This document shows, one piece after another, positions 1 through 9,480 of a stretch of 21,461 nt of DNA (position 1 is the stretch's first letter; each line of letters starts with the position of its first letter). Below the pieces are notes generated by a model. It worked only from the letters and a program-made list of their open reading frames with translations. It was not told where the DNA came from and searched no databases. Location: contig JAGFNK010000800.1 in assembly GCA_025769875.1 (NCBI GenBank), positions 1 through 21,461 on the forward strand. Direction: 5' to 3'. A program made the translations under genes and the position numbers. This DNA comes from Russula earlei. Taxonomy: Eukaryota; Basidiomycota; Agaricomycetes; Russulales; Russulaceae.

Positions 1-753
1 ACAATTTCTTCTTTCTCATGGAGTTGTTCTTGGATTACTCTTTCACATCTGAGGACCAATATCAGGTGAGCTGATTCGGATATTAGTATTTGGAGGAGTC
101 TCATTTGTCCATTCTGATGGCATTTTTCTACGGGGGGAGTTTGTTGGTTGAGTGCATTGGGGGGTTGTTATATTCCCGCAGCCAAGTATTAGTCCCAGGG
201 TGATTTCTGGCCATGGGTAGGTGGCGTGGGGCCATAGTGCTTTTGCTAGTTCCCAGATCATCATTGTTGGTCCGGCTTCACAGTGTATCAGGATGTGGTC
301 AAGGGATTCTGTTATATGGCAGGTGAGGCATTGTGCCCTGTTTTCGTGGTTGTTGATGTGTTCCCAGAATCTGCCTATCTTTTGACAGCTGTGCATCGCT
401 TTGTAGAGGAATTGCTGGACCCTCAGGTGGATTGCCTTGTTCCTGGTGCCAGCCCAAATTGAGGCATCGGTCTCTAGCATGTTGTTATGGGATGCGATGG
501 CTTCTCTGGCCAGTTGCAGGTTTCGGAGGGTTGTTGTTCGTTGGGGTGAAGGGCAGTGTTCTTGTATGCCACGGTAGGCGGTTGTTTGGGTGAGGGTGGC
601 TAATTTTGCTCCTTGTAGGTCGAACTCGTTGGGTATGTCCAGGTCTAGTGGGTCTGGAGCATTTTTGTTTGCTCCCAGTTTAGCTAGTTTGTCGCTTTCT
701 TCATTTCCTAGTTCATTATTGTGACCTTTTACCCATTGTAGGGTGGTGGTGGC
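1..753 (-). pseudogene. LINE reverse transcriptase, C-terminal fragment (RNase H end + zinc finger)
   Basis: Read on the minus strand from 753 downward, this is the end of a Tad-like non-LTR retrotransposon ORF2. It opens inside the RNase H domain with the last motif (WVKGHNNELGNEESDKLAK), whose His and Asp match the conserved RNase H tail. A long linker follows, then a zf-RVT type finger CLTCHITESLDHILIHC (C-x2-C-x7-H-x4-C, about 279-329). Downstream is the conserved WELAKALWP...ILGCG segment. The single open frame runs to 43, but near 118-130 (an A run on the minus strand) the family-like reading continues in another frame (ISESAHLILVLRCERVIQ), so there is a frameshift. The 3' end runs off the window. 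The 5' side (RT and most of RNase H) is missing: the fragment stops exactly at the Ty3 LTR, and the sequence beyond the far LTR does not continue it. Confidence 0.85.
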
Positions 754-1017
754 TGTTACGAACCGAGGCCAAGTCCTGGCCGAAGATTGTCCTATTTTAC
801 TCAAGAAGAACCTCTCTCACTTTGCATTGCCAACTCCCTTCCATTTTCTGGGCTATTCCCCCTGCGGTACAAGATATTGCTATTGCAAAGGCACTATAAC
901 ACGACCAGGCACCAGTTTCCTAATCGGGTAATCATCGCGTGGCAGCCACATGGCCACTCAGCCACCATGGACCCAAAACAGCGGCACAAACTCTCACAAA
1001 CTGTTGCATAAATCATC

Positions 1018-1118
1018 TGACGTCATCAAGGCTCCAATGACATCATGGCTGACTGAGCGACTCCACAGTGACCTCATAGGCTCACTAAGCGCTCCACAGT
1101 GACATCATAATGATGTCA
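1018..1118 (+). promoter_or_regulatory. Array of CRE/ATF-like sites in the Ty3 U3
   Basis: Five TGACNTCA-type octamers lie within 101 bp: TGACGTCA (1018-1025), TGACATCA (1038-1045), TGACCTCA (1069-1076), TGACATCA (1100-1107) and TGATGTCA (1111-1118, the reverse of the previous). The last two form a 19-bp perfect palindrome, TGACATCATAATGATGTCA. GCTCCA(C) spacers recur between them. The array lies about 140-240 bp upstream of the TATA box and is kept in the 3' LTR at 16786-16886, with one spacer-side change. CRE octamers are bound by ATF/CREB bZIP factors; a stress-responsive enhancer is inferred. Confidence 0.55.
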
Positions 1119-1254
1119 TCGCTCCACAATGATCAGTAATGCGCTCAGTAAGCCTGAAAGTTGACACAAGCAAGTTTATGCCTCTGTAGTCCTATTGGAT
1201 GGTACCAAAGAGTCTAGAATAGTCCCAGTGCTTTGTAATCGACCCTGTATACTG

Positions 1255-1296
1255 TATATAAGCCCCAATGAAGCATGGCAGTCGTCAGACTGTCCA
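1255..1296 (+). promoter_or_regulatory. Ty3 core promoter and predicted transcript start with self-primer
   Basis: TATATAAG at 1255-1262 is followed about 30 bp later by AGACTGTCCA at 1287-1296, where an RNA polymerase II start would be expected. That 10-mer is the exact reverse complement of the sequence just after the LTR at 1584-1593. The same arrangement is kept in the 3' LTR (TATATAAG 17023-17030, 10-mer 17055-17064). The transcript start itself is inferred from spacing only. Confidence 0.55.
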
Positions 1297-1583
1297 TTTG
1301 TGATACTCTCCACTTCCTGGGTACTCCCCTGCGACTGCTCAGTCTAAAGCCTTCCCTCGTCTTCAAGGTACTCTTCAACGACCGCCTTGTTTAAAGCCCC
1401 TCGCTACACTGGCCTCTAGCCTTCGCCTTTGTCTCTTGCAACACCTACCAGTCCCCATCTGGTACCTCCTCGTCGTTTGGCTCGTCCTCCTGTTCAACGC
1501 CGCCTTCGCCGCGTACCATCTGTTCCGACCCTTGCCCACCTGCTCCTGAGTCCTTAGTGATCAGCAGTACGTGTCTTGACATC

Positions 1584-1593
1584 TGGACAGTCT
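1584..1593 (+). other. Putative primer-binding site for self-priming
   Basis: TGGACAGTCT begins two bases after the 5' LTR end, where a PBS must lie. I do not recognise it as a tRNA 3'-end complement. It is exactly complementary to AGACTGTCCA at 1287-1296, with the primer 3' end facing the LTR, the geometry known for Tf1 of fission yeast, where the mRNA 5' end primes its own minus strand. Confidence 0.55.
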
Positions 1594-1627
1594 CTCATCA
1601 TTCTTGTATTGACCAGCCAACGCTCAA

Positions 1628-4600
1628 GTGTCTACTCCCAACTCCCCCACTCTTGTCAATACCTCCCTGCGTCTCCCTTCTCCTCTCCAGCCCACTCCAC
1701 GCACCGCTCTTCGCATCCTCACTGAAGACGTCGACCCGGTCGACACATCCTCACCCCTCAGCCTCTTGTACTCCCCAACGGCTCCCCCATCGTCTCCTAC
1801 CACTGTCCAGCCTATCCCAGACAACTTTGTCCCTGTCGGCACTCCCCCTCCAGCGCAGAACGAGCAACAGCAAGCGGACCGTCCTCCCTTACCTGAAGGC
1901 TTCCTCGACCGTCCCCCCTTGCACAGTATTTCGCTTCCATCCGCACCAGTACTTCGTCCTTCCCTACCACCAATCGTCGCCAGGAGCAGTGGCGTCCCCT
2001 CCACGACTTGAATCATCAAGACTACCTTGGACGCATCCCTACCTCAGACCAGTTAGCTCGTCGCGCATTCACAGACACCTTCACTACCGCCTTTCGTGCA
2101 CGCATCGTCCACACTTTTGCGGTAGAACCCTCCAACACTGCCCTTGCCACCCAGTACAATCTCACCCCCTTCGGCATCTGCTCCAACGTCGGGATATACG
2201 CCCCGGACGCTGACTTTCCCCTCGGACGCATCGCTTACATTTTTAACACCTCGTTATTTAGGAAACTACTTACCTTGCCTGCTATTTACCGCCCTGCTTA
2301 CGAGGGCTCAGTTTTGCTTATCTATCGTACACGACTTCTTGGACGGACGTCTCGCTTTCGCATACGGCTACTTACACTTCGAGGAGAACAGTAACCGCGT
2401 GTCCCTACGTCACTATTCGACTTATACAGTCGACTACCATCCGCTTTAACCCCCAGCTACTTCGCTTTTGCTTTACGCCTCGTATTCCCCTTAACCCTCT
2501 CGAAATAATTGAGAGGTACCAAGCTCGAAACCATAGATCTTGCGCACGGTTCTTAAAAAGTAAGAACCACCCTTGTAACGCTTCAATAAAGATCGAAATA
2601 AAGATCCTTTCTTGTTTTAACTAAAGTGCCACGAGAATACGCCTTAGAAGAAGTACGAAGAAGAAGACGCTATCACTCGACACATCTTAAACTTAAATCA
2701 TTATCGAACTTGGACCTCCGTCGCATTCCCTGTCACCACTTTAACCAACTTACACGACGTACCAGGAGTTGAACCACCTCACGAAGATTTCCCCCATCTT
2801 ATTGTTAAAGAGTTCCTTGAAGTCTTGCCTTTTGGACAACTCTTAAGCCACGACGAACACGCACTATATCTTGAAACCCTTAGTCGACTTCTACCTCCAG
2901 CACGACAACAACTACTATATTGGCACCTTGCTCAAGCAAAGAACATCCAAGGACAACCAGTTGACTACCAATCCTTACGCACTAGTGAATTAAACCTTTG
3001 GACCAGAGTCATTCAACCACGCCACCACATCATTATCCACTCTTAAGGACAGGGTATCGCTTGTTTTATCTGGCTTGGACATACATCAGCTACTACCGTC
3101 TCACTGTCCAGTTCTACCACCTACGCCTCAACAGAATACAAAGGGAAAATCAATCTTACGTCCAACTTGCTGTTGTACCAGGAATACACAACACCTTTGA
3201 CTGGGAAACTAACTCTTGGCTATACGACGCAGACTACAATCAACCTTGGGCAATTACCAGCCCAGACGCCTCATATACTGGTCCCCCTGCATACTATTCT
3301 GTCCCAGCAATCCTAGAAGCCTCAAGTCTCGCCCCTCGACCCCTCACACCGATTCAAACCACTGTCCCAACTAGCCAAGAACGTTGGTCTGCCAGCACAG
3401 AAGATACTGAGTCAAATCCGTGGACAGCAAGGTGTAACTGCAAAACAGAGTATTGCACGTGCAACTTTCGACCAGACACACCCCCTACTCCTGACGGAAT
3501 TACCTTGTGGACGCCAGGCGATTACCATCTCCCCATTCGATAAATCTGGCTCCTCGACACAGGAGACGCGCGTCATCCCAACGACCCCCTGAGAGAGAAA
3601 CAGTTCCCAACGCAAGAGGATTTCTTGTTGAAAGACCATTACCTCCTACCCCTCCTGACGCCTACGTACCCTTGTTTACCAATCGTATTCCTACCCCTGT
3701 CATACCTATCCAACCCTTTGCATCACCCCTTGTTGAATCCCCTGATAGTACCGATCTTAGGAATACTGATTTACACTGTTATCTACCAGAACAATCCTTC
3801 TTAGCATTAAACCTACCTACGCGTTCAAGGAGAGAGTTAATTGAATTCAAGAATTATTGTACCCAAGCTTGGCATCAACGACTGACACACTTTATAGTTT
3901 ACAAGCACCCCACCAAGGAAATAAGTGACTTTGCCATCTCTCCAGCAGAATTTGAAGGATATCTGTGGAAAACCCGAGTAGTTCTAACACAAAGCAGCAT
4001 TACTGAAGAATACTCCCGAATCCAATTAAGAAAACATCAAGGAAGACCTGATACCATTCGACTAAAGCCAGCCTACACCATTGCATATCCTTGGAACAAC
4101 GGCCATTGGACTATAACAGTCGTCTAGATCTATGAGCACTAGGAGAGGACATCACTGACGAAGAAGAAAATCTAATCCCACTCCTATTTGAAAACCTCAG
4201 TTACGACACCCAAGATCACTGTTACCGAGGAAAATTTGCAGGCACACCTATTATCAACCACGGAAATCTTTCTGACACTTGGTTATACGAAGACGATAAC
4301 GACGAAGTTACCACCGAACAACTTAAAGCGGCAGCCCCAGGAGCAGAAAACGTTCAAGACTTCAACCCCTATAACTACTACAGGCCTCTTCCTAGACAGA
4401 CCAGTCAAGTGGAGCCGTTCTAGAAGACATTGGGTTTACTATAACAATCGAGAAGTCGATTTCTCAGCCAGAACACCTCAAGAAGTTACCGCTATCCTAG
4501 GAACTGCTCAGAGCACTCGAAGCACCACTCCAGGACCTTCTACTCGGCGTAATACCCAACAACCTACTCCTCATACAACTAGCAACGTACCACAAGCAGT

Positions 4601-4685
4601 CCCTCGAACGCTCACTCCAACTAGAATCCAACTACAAGGTTCAGCCCCACCTATTGTTACAGCTACAACAACTCAGAATCCCACC
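1628..4685 (+). pseudogene. Decayed large coding region upstream of gag, unknown function
   Basis: Between the PBS and gag there are about 3.06 kb with long protein-like stretches in shifting frames. They include a Pro/Ser/Thr-rich start (1628-1917, first codon now GTG, no ATG nearby); about 1918-2300, then 2310-2449 after a shift; about 2720-3043 (e.g. LLPPARQQLLYWHLAQAKN); about 3010-3540 (with a CNCKTEYCTC cysteine cluster at 3433-3462); about 3550-4110; and about 4112-4400 after an internal TGA at 4133-4135. The last part (about 4380-4685, WVYYNNREVDF) is in frame with gag without a stop. A C run at 1911-1917 is one probable frameshift. I recognise no domain. It may be a long N-terminal Gag extension or a separate accessory ORF. 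Composition and strand agree with gag, so captured host sequence is less likely, though possible. Confidence 0.6.
2496..2606 (+). other. Two adjacent hairpins and a duplicated AATAAAGATC
   Basis: CCTCTC/GAGAGG (2496-2501 and 2511-2516, 9-nt loop) is followed by a perfect 8-bp inverted repeat GGTTCTTA/TAAGAACC (2548-2555 and 2561-2568, 5-nt loop). Then come two direct copies of AATAAAGATC (2585-2594 and 2597-2606), each holding a canonical polyadenylation hexamer. This is the AT-richest and least protein-like part of the pre-gag region. Confidence 0.4.
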
Positions 4686-5647
4686 ATGTCAAGCAATCCA
4701 CGCCTTGTTGGAACAGCACCAGAACCCTTTGACGGAAAGGCTGATAACGCAGAAGCCTTTTGGGCAGCTTTGGCCAATTATTACTACATCAATGGCGACT
4801 CCTTTACAGATGAAAGCAAGAAAGTTGCCTGCTGCACTAACCCACTTTAAAGTAGGAACACCCGCCGGAGCTGTGGGCTAGAGAACAAACCACCAAGGCT
4901 ATGGCTCGTACCGTAGCAGACTATGGGTCATGGGATGACTTCAAGAAAGCCTTTGCCGATCACTTTATCCCTGCAGAAGCAGAGTTAGGCCTCCGCTAAT
5001 ACCATGCACACCTATTATCAAGGGAAACTACCATTTCAATGAATGGTATCAGAAATGGTCACACCACGCATCACGAGCTACCACCGATGAAAGAACAAAG
5101 ATGTATGCATTCAGGAAGAACATTAACCCGGCCCTACATCAGAAAATACTAGGGATCACGCCGACACCAACTACACTTGCAGCCCTCTGTCAAAGCAGCA
5201 AGAGAATTTGACAACCTTTTCCACCTATACAACTCCACTGCCTTTTGAGGAGGATGCTCTGTGCGTGCCCGAGGATTAAACACTCAAGGATCAGATAATC
5301 CATTGGAAATTAACTTGTACCAAGGAGAGCCCAATGAACGACCCTGGGAATCCAGAAGTGAAAGGAAACCCCTCACAGATGCAGAGAAAGAATTTCGACG
5401 CAAGAACAATCTCTGTTATTATTGTGGAAAGAAGAATCATATGGCAAATCAATGTAGAGCAAAGAAAGCAGCTCAAGGACGCCAACGACAAGGATCTCGC
5501 CCCCAAACAGTCAGAGCCACAACCATCCAAGATGAAAACATCGAACCTGCGCAAGAAGAACCCATTCCTGTTGCTTCACTAACGACTTGGAGAGAAACAC
5601 TTGCAGACTCGATCCTCCGCCCACAATCTGCTCCTATGGATTTTTAA
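4686..5647 (+). pseudogene. gag: Ty3 gag (capsid-like domain and CCHC zinc knuckle), frameshifted
   Basis: An ATG at 4686 with a CCACC context opens MSSNPRLVGTAPEPFDGKAD, the start of the Retrotrans_gag domain typical of these elements. The reading breaks near 4834 (one extra base), again near 4870, at a TAA at 4998-5000, and again near 5200, so the capsid part runs over several frames (WAREQTTKAMARTVADYGSW, then FNEWYQKWSHHASRATTDER). From 5261 to 5647 a single frame carries the nucleocapsid knuckle CYYCGKKNHMANQC (C-x2-C-x4-H-x4-C, about 5416-5457) followed by a basic stretch. Gag would form the cytoplasmic virus-like particle and package the RNA. The open frame upstream of 4686 is continuous with gag, so the true start may be earlier. 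Confidence 0.8.
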
Positions 5648-6008
5648 TTGGACCCCCTTCTGCACCGAGGAGGGACGCGGTCCAAATCAGTACGATACAA
5701 AGAGAAATCAATTACCCCAAAGTTTTTACCAAGAATATTCGCTCCCCTTCCATTGCCTTGAAAGTTACCTTAGTAGGGAAGACAAGCGGCAAAGAAATCG
5801 GTGCAAGAGCCCTGCTCGACAGTGGAGCAGAAGGAATGATAATCCATGAACGATTTGCACAAAGACACCACCTGCACCTTTGAACTATGATCAAACCCTT
5901 GCCAGCACAAAATGTAGACGGAACACAAAATGCCAATGGACTAATACGCTTTAGCACCATCCAAAGACTTCGCATTCAAGCACACACAGGCGCCACTCAT
6001 GACGAACA
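5587..6008 (+). pseudogene. pol: Ty3 pol, 5' part: aspartic protease, interrupted by copia insertion
   Basis: This frame overlaps the end of gag in a different frame (gag ends at 5647), so pol may be expressed by frameshift. It carries the retroviral-type aspartic protease motif ALLDSGAEGMIIHERF, with the catalytic Asp codon at 5818-5820. A TGA at 5881-5883 breaks it. The frame then stays open to 6008, where the copia LTR begins. It resumes in phase after 12919, and the later half of the protease (ILGTDWL) lies at about 12960-12980. The protease would cut the polyprotein inside the particle. Confidence 0.8.
6004..6008. repeat. Target site duplication of the copia element, left copy
   Basis: GAACA immediately before the left copia LTR matches GAACA immediately after the right LTR (12915-12919). 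Five bases is the usual copia duplication. Confidence 0.95.
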
Positions 6009-6489
6009 TGTTGAAAATAGACGCAGTATGTGTGATTAGATAGCAGCAGATGATAAGATCGCAGCCAGATCTATCAGACAATAGTTCAGTTTGGTTGACA
6101 CAAAACTAATATAAATAATGTACCTATCAGACAATAGCTACAAGGTGTCGTTAGTACTGTGAGATAAGATGTCATAGTGTAAATACTCACTTCAGTTTGG
6201 TTGACACAAAACTGAAGTGATCTACGTACTTTGTGGCGTTCTTAAGTACCTGAGACCACCACTAGATGCAGTACAGTTAACTACCATCACGGATCACTAA
6301 GTAAGTCCGAGGATCAGTTGTAAGTAGCTACCGATTGTTCTAAATCACTCTATCAATGTAACTAACACGTGCTGCAGCGTATGAGCTGAGCCGGTGATGC
6401 CCGGTCCCGGGTGATCCAACGCGTCAGCGCATCCGAGTTGTGATCACATCACAACACACCTGAGACTCTGGGCAGTGCAGATCTCAACA
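6009..6489 (-). repeat. Copia 3' LTR (left copy, 481 bp)
   Basis: Plus-strand ends are TGTTGAAAAT and GATCTCAACA. It is the 3' LTR because the element reads leftward and a G-rich polypurine tract abuts its inner edge. It differs from the right LTR by about 8 substitutions and one C (GGTCCCGGG here, GGTCCGGG there). Confidence 0.95.
6190..6219. repeat. Perfect 10-bp inverted repeat inside the copia LTR
   Basis: ACTTCAGTTT and AAACTGAAGT flank a 10-nt loop, GGTTGACACA. A half-similar copy of the same block (TTCAGTTTGGTTGACACAAA) lies about 105 bp earlier, near 6086-6110. Both recur in the right LTR at about 12512 and 12616-12645. A second inverted repeat, GTTGTGAT/ATCACAAC, is near 6436-6454. 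A role as operator or RNA hairpin is possible but unproven. Confidence 0.6.
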
Positions 6490-6498
6490 TCCCCCCAT
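6490..6498 (-). other. Copia polypurine tract
   Basis: On the minus strand ATGGGGGGA directly precedes the 3' LTR, the expected place for plus-strand priming. Confidence 0.75.
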
Positions 6499-6500
6499 GA

Positions 6501-8077
6501 TTAAGGCAGTCGGTAGATTAGATCAATTAAGACCAACCCATCGACGAAGGTCCGGAGCAGCGCGTGAGTATGCGGCTTGGTGAGACCATCTGCAAGCATC
6601 TCTCCTGTGGGAGTACGGATAAGTACGATCAGTCCGTCCTCAATGTATTGGCGGATGGCGTGATGCTTGATAGGGATATGCTTCGACCGTCTTCCGGTGA
6701 CTGGGTTGAGCGCGAGGTCAACGGCGCCTTTGTTATCACCATGAAGCGGAATCGGATCGGAGATCTGATAGCCAATCTTGGAGAAGAAGCTCCGATACCA
6801 CGCGGCTTGATTAGCTGCGTCGGCTAAGGCCATATATTCGGCTTGAGTGGTACTTTGGGCAACAGTCTTCTGTTTGCGTGAGGTCCAGGAGATCGCAGCG
6901 CTGGAAAGTAGGAAGACATAGCCCGAGGTGGAACAGTAGTCATCTGCATTGTCTCCGAGGCTAGAGTCGGAGTACCCGTGTAATCCGGTATCGCGTGCGC
7001 CATCATAACGCAACTTTAGATCTGAAGTGCTGTTAAGATAAGATAGTACGTATTTGGCAAGGCGTAGATGATGCGATGAGGGATTGGATGAGTATTGGGC
7101 AAGTCGAGAGACTGCAAATGATATATCTGGTCATGTCCCGATCTGCACATAGAGAAGGCTGCCAATGATGCGTTGAAAATGCTTTATCTCATCAGGCGTT
7201 GTCTCCCCGGAGTGCTTGACCAAGTGGACATCTGCCCCGGAGGGCAGCGGAGTGCGGACCGGATTAGAATCCGCCATCCTGAAGCGATTGATGATCTCCA
7301 AGATGTACCTAGATTGATCAATGTCTAGACGCTTAGCCAAGCGATCACGCGTGACACGAATCCCAAGATAGGAGTCGATCTCGCCTAGATCAGTCATTTC
7401 ATAGCGCGTGGACAATGAATTCTTAATGTCTGCAATCAGTGGGAGTGAATTGCCTAAGATGGTGACATCATCGACATAGAGGATAATGATTATGGTTCCC
7501 CCCGCGTCTTGGCGATGATAAACCCCAGCATCTGAGTGCGTGCGCGTGAAGCCGAGCCCAGTGAGAACTCCATGAAACTGTAAGTTCCATGCGCGTGAGG
7601 CTTGTTTGAGGCCGTAGAGAGCCTTCTTTAACCGACAGACTTTGTCTTTTTGTTCCGGAGTGATGAAACCTTGTGGTTGCTCCATGTAGATCTCTTCCTC
7701 CAGTGTGCCATTAAGGAACGCTGACTTGACGTCCATTTGATGGATCTCCCAATCCTCTAGCGCGGCCAACGCTAGGAGTAGTCTCAAAGACTCAAATCTG
7801 GCAACTGGTGAGAAAGTTTCATCATAATCAATCCCCTCCACTTGGGTGAACCCCTTTGCGACTAAACGCGCGCAAAATCTACCATCAGATTTGCGTGCAA
7901 ACACCCATCGAGATCACACAGCCTTGCGGCCCGGCGGCAGATCTACAAGCTCCCAGGTACCATTCTTAGCGAGTGCATCAATTTCATATTGACACGCGGT
8001 TCTCCATTGATCGGCGGAGTCCGAGGACATCGCTTCCCGAAATGTAGCCGGAGTGATCGCCTCTGCCGTCGCTAATA
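6501..8077 (-). pseudogene. pol: Copia polyprotein, 3' part: reverse transcriptase and RNase H
   Basis: Read leftward from the mariner insertion, the frame contains the copia RT entry region (LPPGRKAV, RLVAKGFTQVEGIDYDETFSP), the first RT motif QMDVKSAFLNG, the ALYGLKQASRAW block and the catalytic YVDD box at 7467-7478. After DISFAV comes RNase H (LHGYSDSSLGDNADDYCSTS, then SKHIPIKHHAIRQYIEDG), ending at a TAA at 6501-6503, three bases from the polypurine tract. Two TGA codons break it: 7914-7916 (in KAV*SRWVF, usually Gly) and 7131-7133 (in QIGT*PDI, where copia elements have Arg). The frame is otherwise intact and in phase with the integrase part across the mariner insert. The product would copy the element's RNA in the particle. 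Confidence 0.9.
8076..8077. repeat. TA target duplication of the mariner, left copy
   Basis: TA directly before the left inverted repeat, matched by TA at 9698-9699. This is the standard Tc1/mariner target duplication. Confidence 0.9.
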
Positions 8078-8294
8078 CAGTGACCCAAAAAACTGTTCAA
8101 ATGTTTTGAACATTTTCATTGTATCAACCATATCTAAAGAACCACTGCAGCTAATAATATGTAACTAGGTTTTTTTTCAAGCTCTACATCATAGCTTTGT
8201 AATGGTATACTTTATACAGCATAAGAATAATTATTTAGGAAGATATAAGGTATGTTTGCTGGTGTACCCATTTGAACAGTTTTTTGGCCTTAGT
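8078..8294 (+). repeat. Mariner left terminal inverted repeat (217 bp)
   Basis: Its reverse complement aligns end to end with 9481-9697, the outermost 31 bp being identical and the whole roughly 83% alike by eye. The outer end carries CCAAAAAACTGTTCAAATG, and the inner end carries the same 19-mer in reverse orientation (8268-8288), so the TIR is itself bounded by inverted cores. Confidence 0.9.
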
Positions 8295-8438
8295 CAGTGA
8301 ATTCATTATTTCTCAGATTGAGATTCATATTCTTTCCCCAGAGGGCTAAAATTGAACATGGAGGTCATGTGACCTATAATAAACTCAAACCATGTGCAAA
8401 TAAGCCAAAACAGCTGCTTCTTCTTCACCAACAACATC

Positions 8439-9455
8439 ATGAAGTCTCTTCTTCCTCATGAAGTCAACTACATCATCTCCCTTCTCCAGGCCAACCATTC
8501 AGTTCATAACATTGCCAAGGCAGCACACAGAAGCATTGGTTCAATCACCAACATTTGCCAGAAATACCTTCCTGATCTTCCAAAGTCCTCTGGAGGTCAT
8601 CCTTCCAAGCTCTCTAACCTTGACATCTGCTTTGCCACACGCCTTCTTAGCTCTGGAGAAGCAGATACTGCTCCTCAGGTGGCTAGAAGGTTGGAGGTCA
8701 TCAAAGAGTCCACTATCTCCAATCAGACCATTTGAAACTACCTTAACAAGGCAGGCTTGAAGGCAGTTACAAAGAAGAAGAGGCCTTACCTTAAACCAAG
8801 TCACTATAGGGCCAGAAAGGACTTTGCAGAAAAGTACCTATACTGGACTGTGGAGGACTGGAAGAGGGTAATTTGGTCAGATGAGACCAAAATCAATCGT
8901 ATGAGCTCAGATGGCAAGAAATGGGCTTGGAAAAAAAGAGGAGAGCACCTTTCTGAATGCCTTGTTCAGCTAACAGTCAAACATGGAGGAGGTTCCTTGA
9001 TGTTGTGGGGCTGCATGTCTTGGGAAGGAGTTGGGCATGCAGCAAAGATTGATGGAAGGATGGATGCTGAACTTTATTGCAGCATTTTGGAGGATGAACT
9101 ACTTCCATCTATCAAGTATTTCAAGAAGAAATGCAGAGATACCCTCTTTTAACAGGACAATGCCTCTATCCACAAGAGCAGGCTTGCCACATCTTGGTTC
9201 CAAGACCACAGAATTCAGGTCATGGACTGGCCAGCTCAATCCCCAGACCTCAATCCTATTGAGCATCTTTGGGCTCATCTCAAAAAGAGGCTTGCAGCTT
9301 ATCCAACACCCCCTAAGGGAATCAATGAATGTTAGGAGCGCACACAGCTGGAATGGGAGGCCATTGATCAAACTGTTGTGCAGAATTTGATAGAAAGTAT
9401 GCCTAGGAGGGTGGAAGAGGTGTTCAAAGCAAATGGAGGATACACAAACTACTAA
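8439..9455 (+). pseudogene. Tc1/mariner DD34E transposase with three in-frame stops
   Basis: An ATG at 8439 opens a single frame of 339 codons, the usual Tc1 transposase length, with no frameshift. An N-terminal helix-turn-helix (VNYIISLLQANHSVHNIAKA, then an SIGSITNICQKY helix) would bind the inverted repeats. The catalytic triad is visible: Asp at 8880-8882 (WSDETKI), Asp at 9156-9158 (QDNASIHKS) and Glu at 9261-9263 (SPDLNPIEHLW), with 34 residues between the last two. The stops are TGA 8733-8735 (NQTI*NYLNKAG), TAA 9150-9152 (F*QDNA, normally Gln) and TAG 9333-9335 (*ERTQLEWE, normally Trp). All three fit single C:G to T:A changes. The protein would cut and paste the element at TA sites; this copy is inactive. 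Confidence 0.92.
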
Positions 9456-9480
9456 TTTTTGGCATATACCCTATTTAGAT

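Larger units (their letters stand above)
754..1581 (+). repeat. Ty3 5' LTR (828 bp)
   Basis: Starts TGTTACGAAC and ends GTGTCTTGACA, the same termini and exact length as the copy at 16522-17349. By hand alignment the two differ at about 45 positions. Roughly 43 of these lie in the first 610 bp and only 2 in the last 218 bp. It contains a CRE-like array, a TATA box and the predicted transcript start. Short open frames inside the LTR are unlikely to be genes. Confidence 0.95.

Noticed and set aside
743..1011. Short plus-strand open frames inside the 5' LTR, repeated at 16555-16779 in the 3' LTR
   Set aside because: They lie wholly or mainly in the U3, upstream of the TATA box, have no domain, and the two LTR copies differ in many residues. 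They are chance frames.
1557..2213. 218-codon frame spanning the LTR end and pre-gag region
   Set aside because: It is Ser/Pro/His-rich shadow coding in the third frame. The protein-like reading lies in the other two plus frames with a shift near the C run at 1911-1917.
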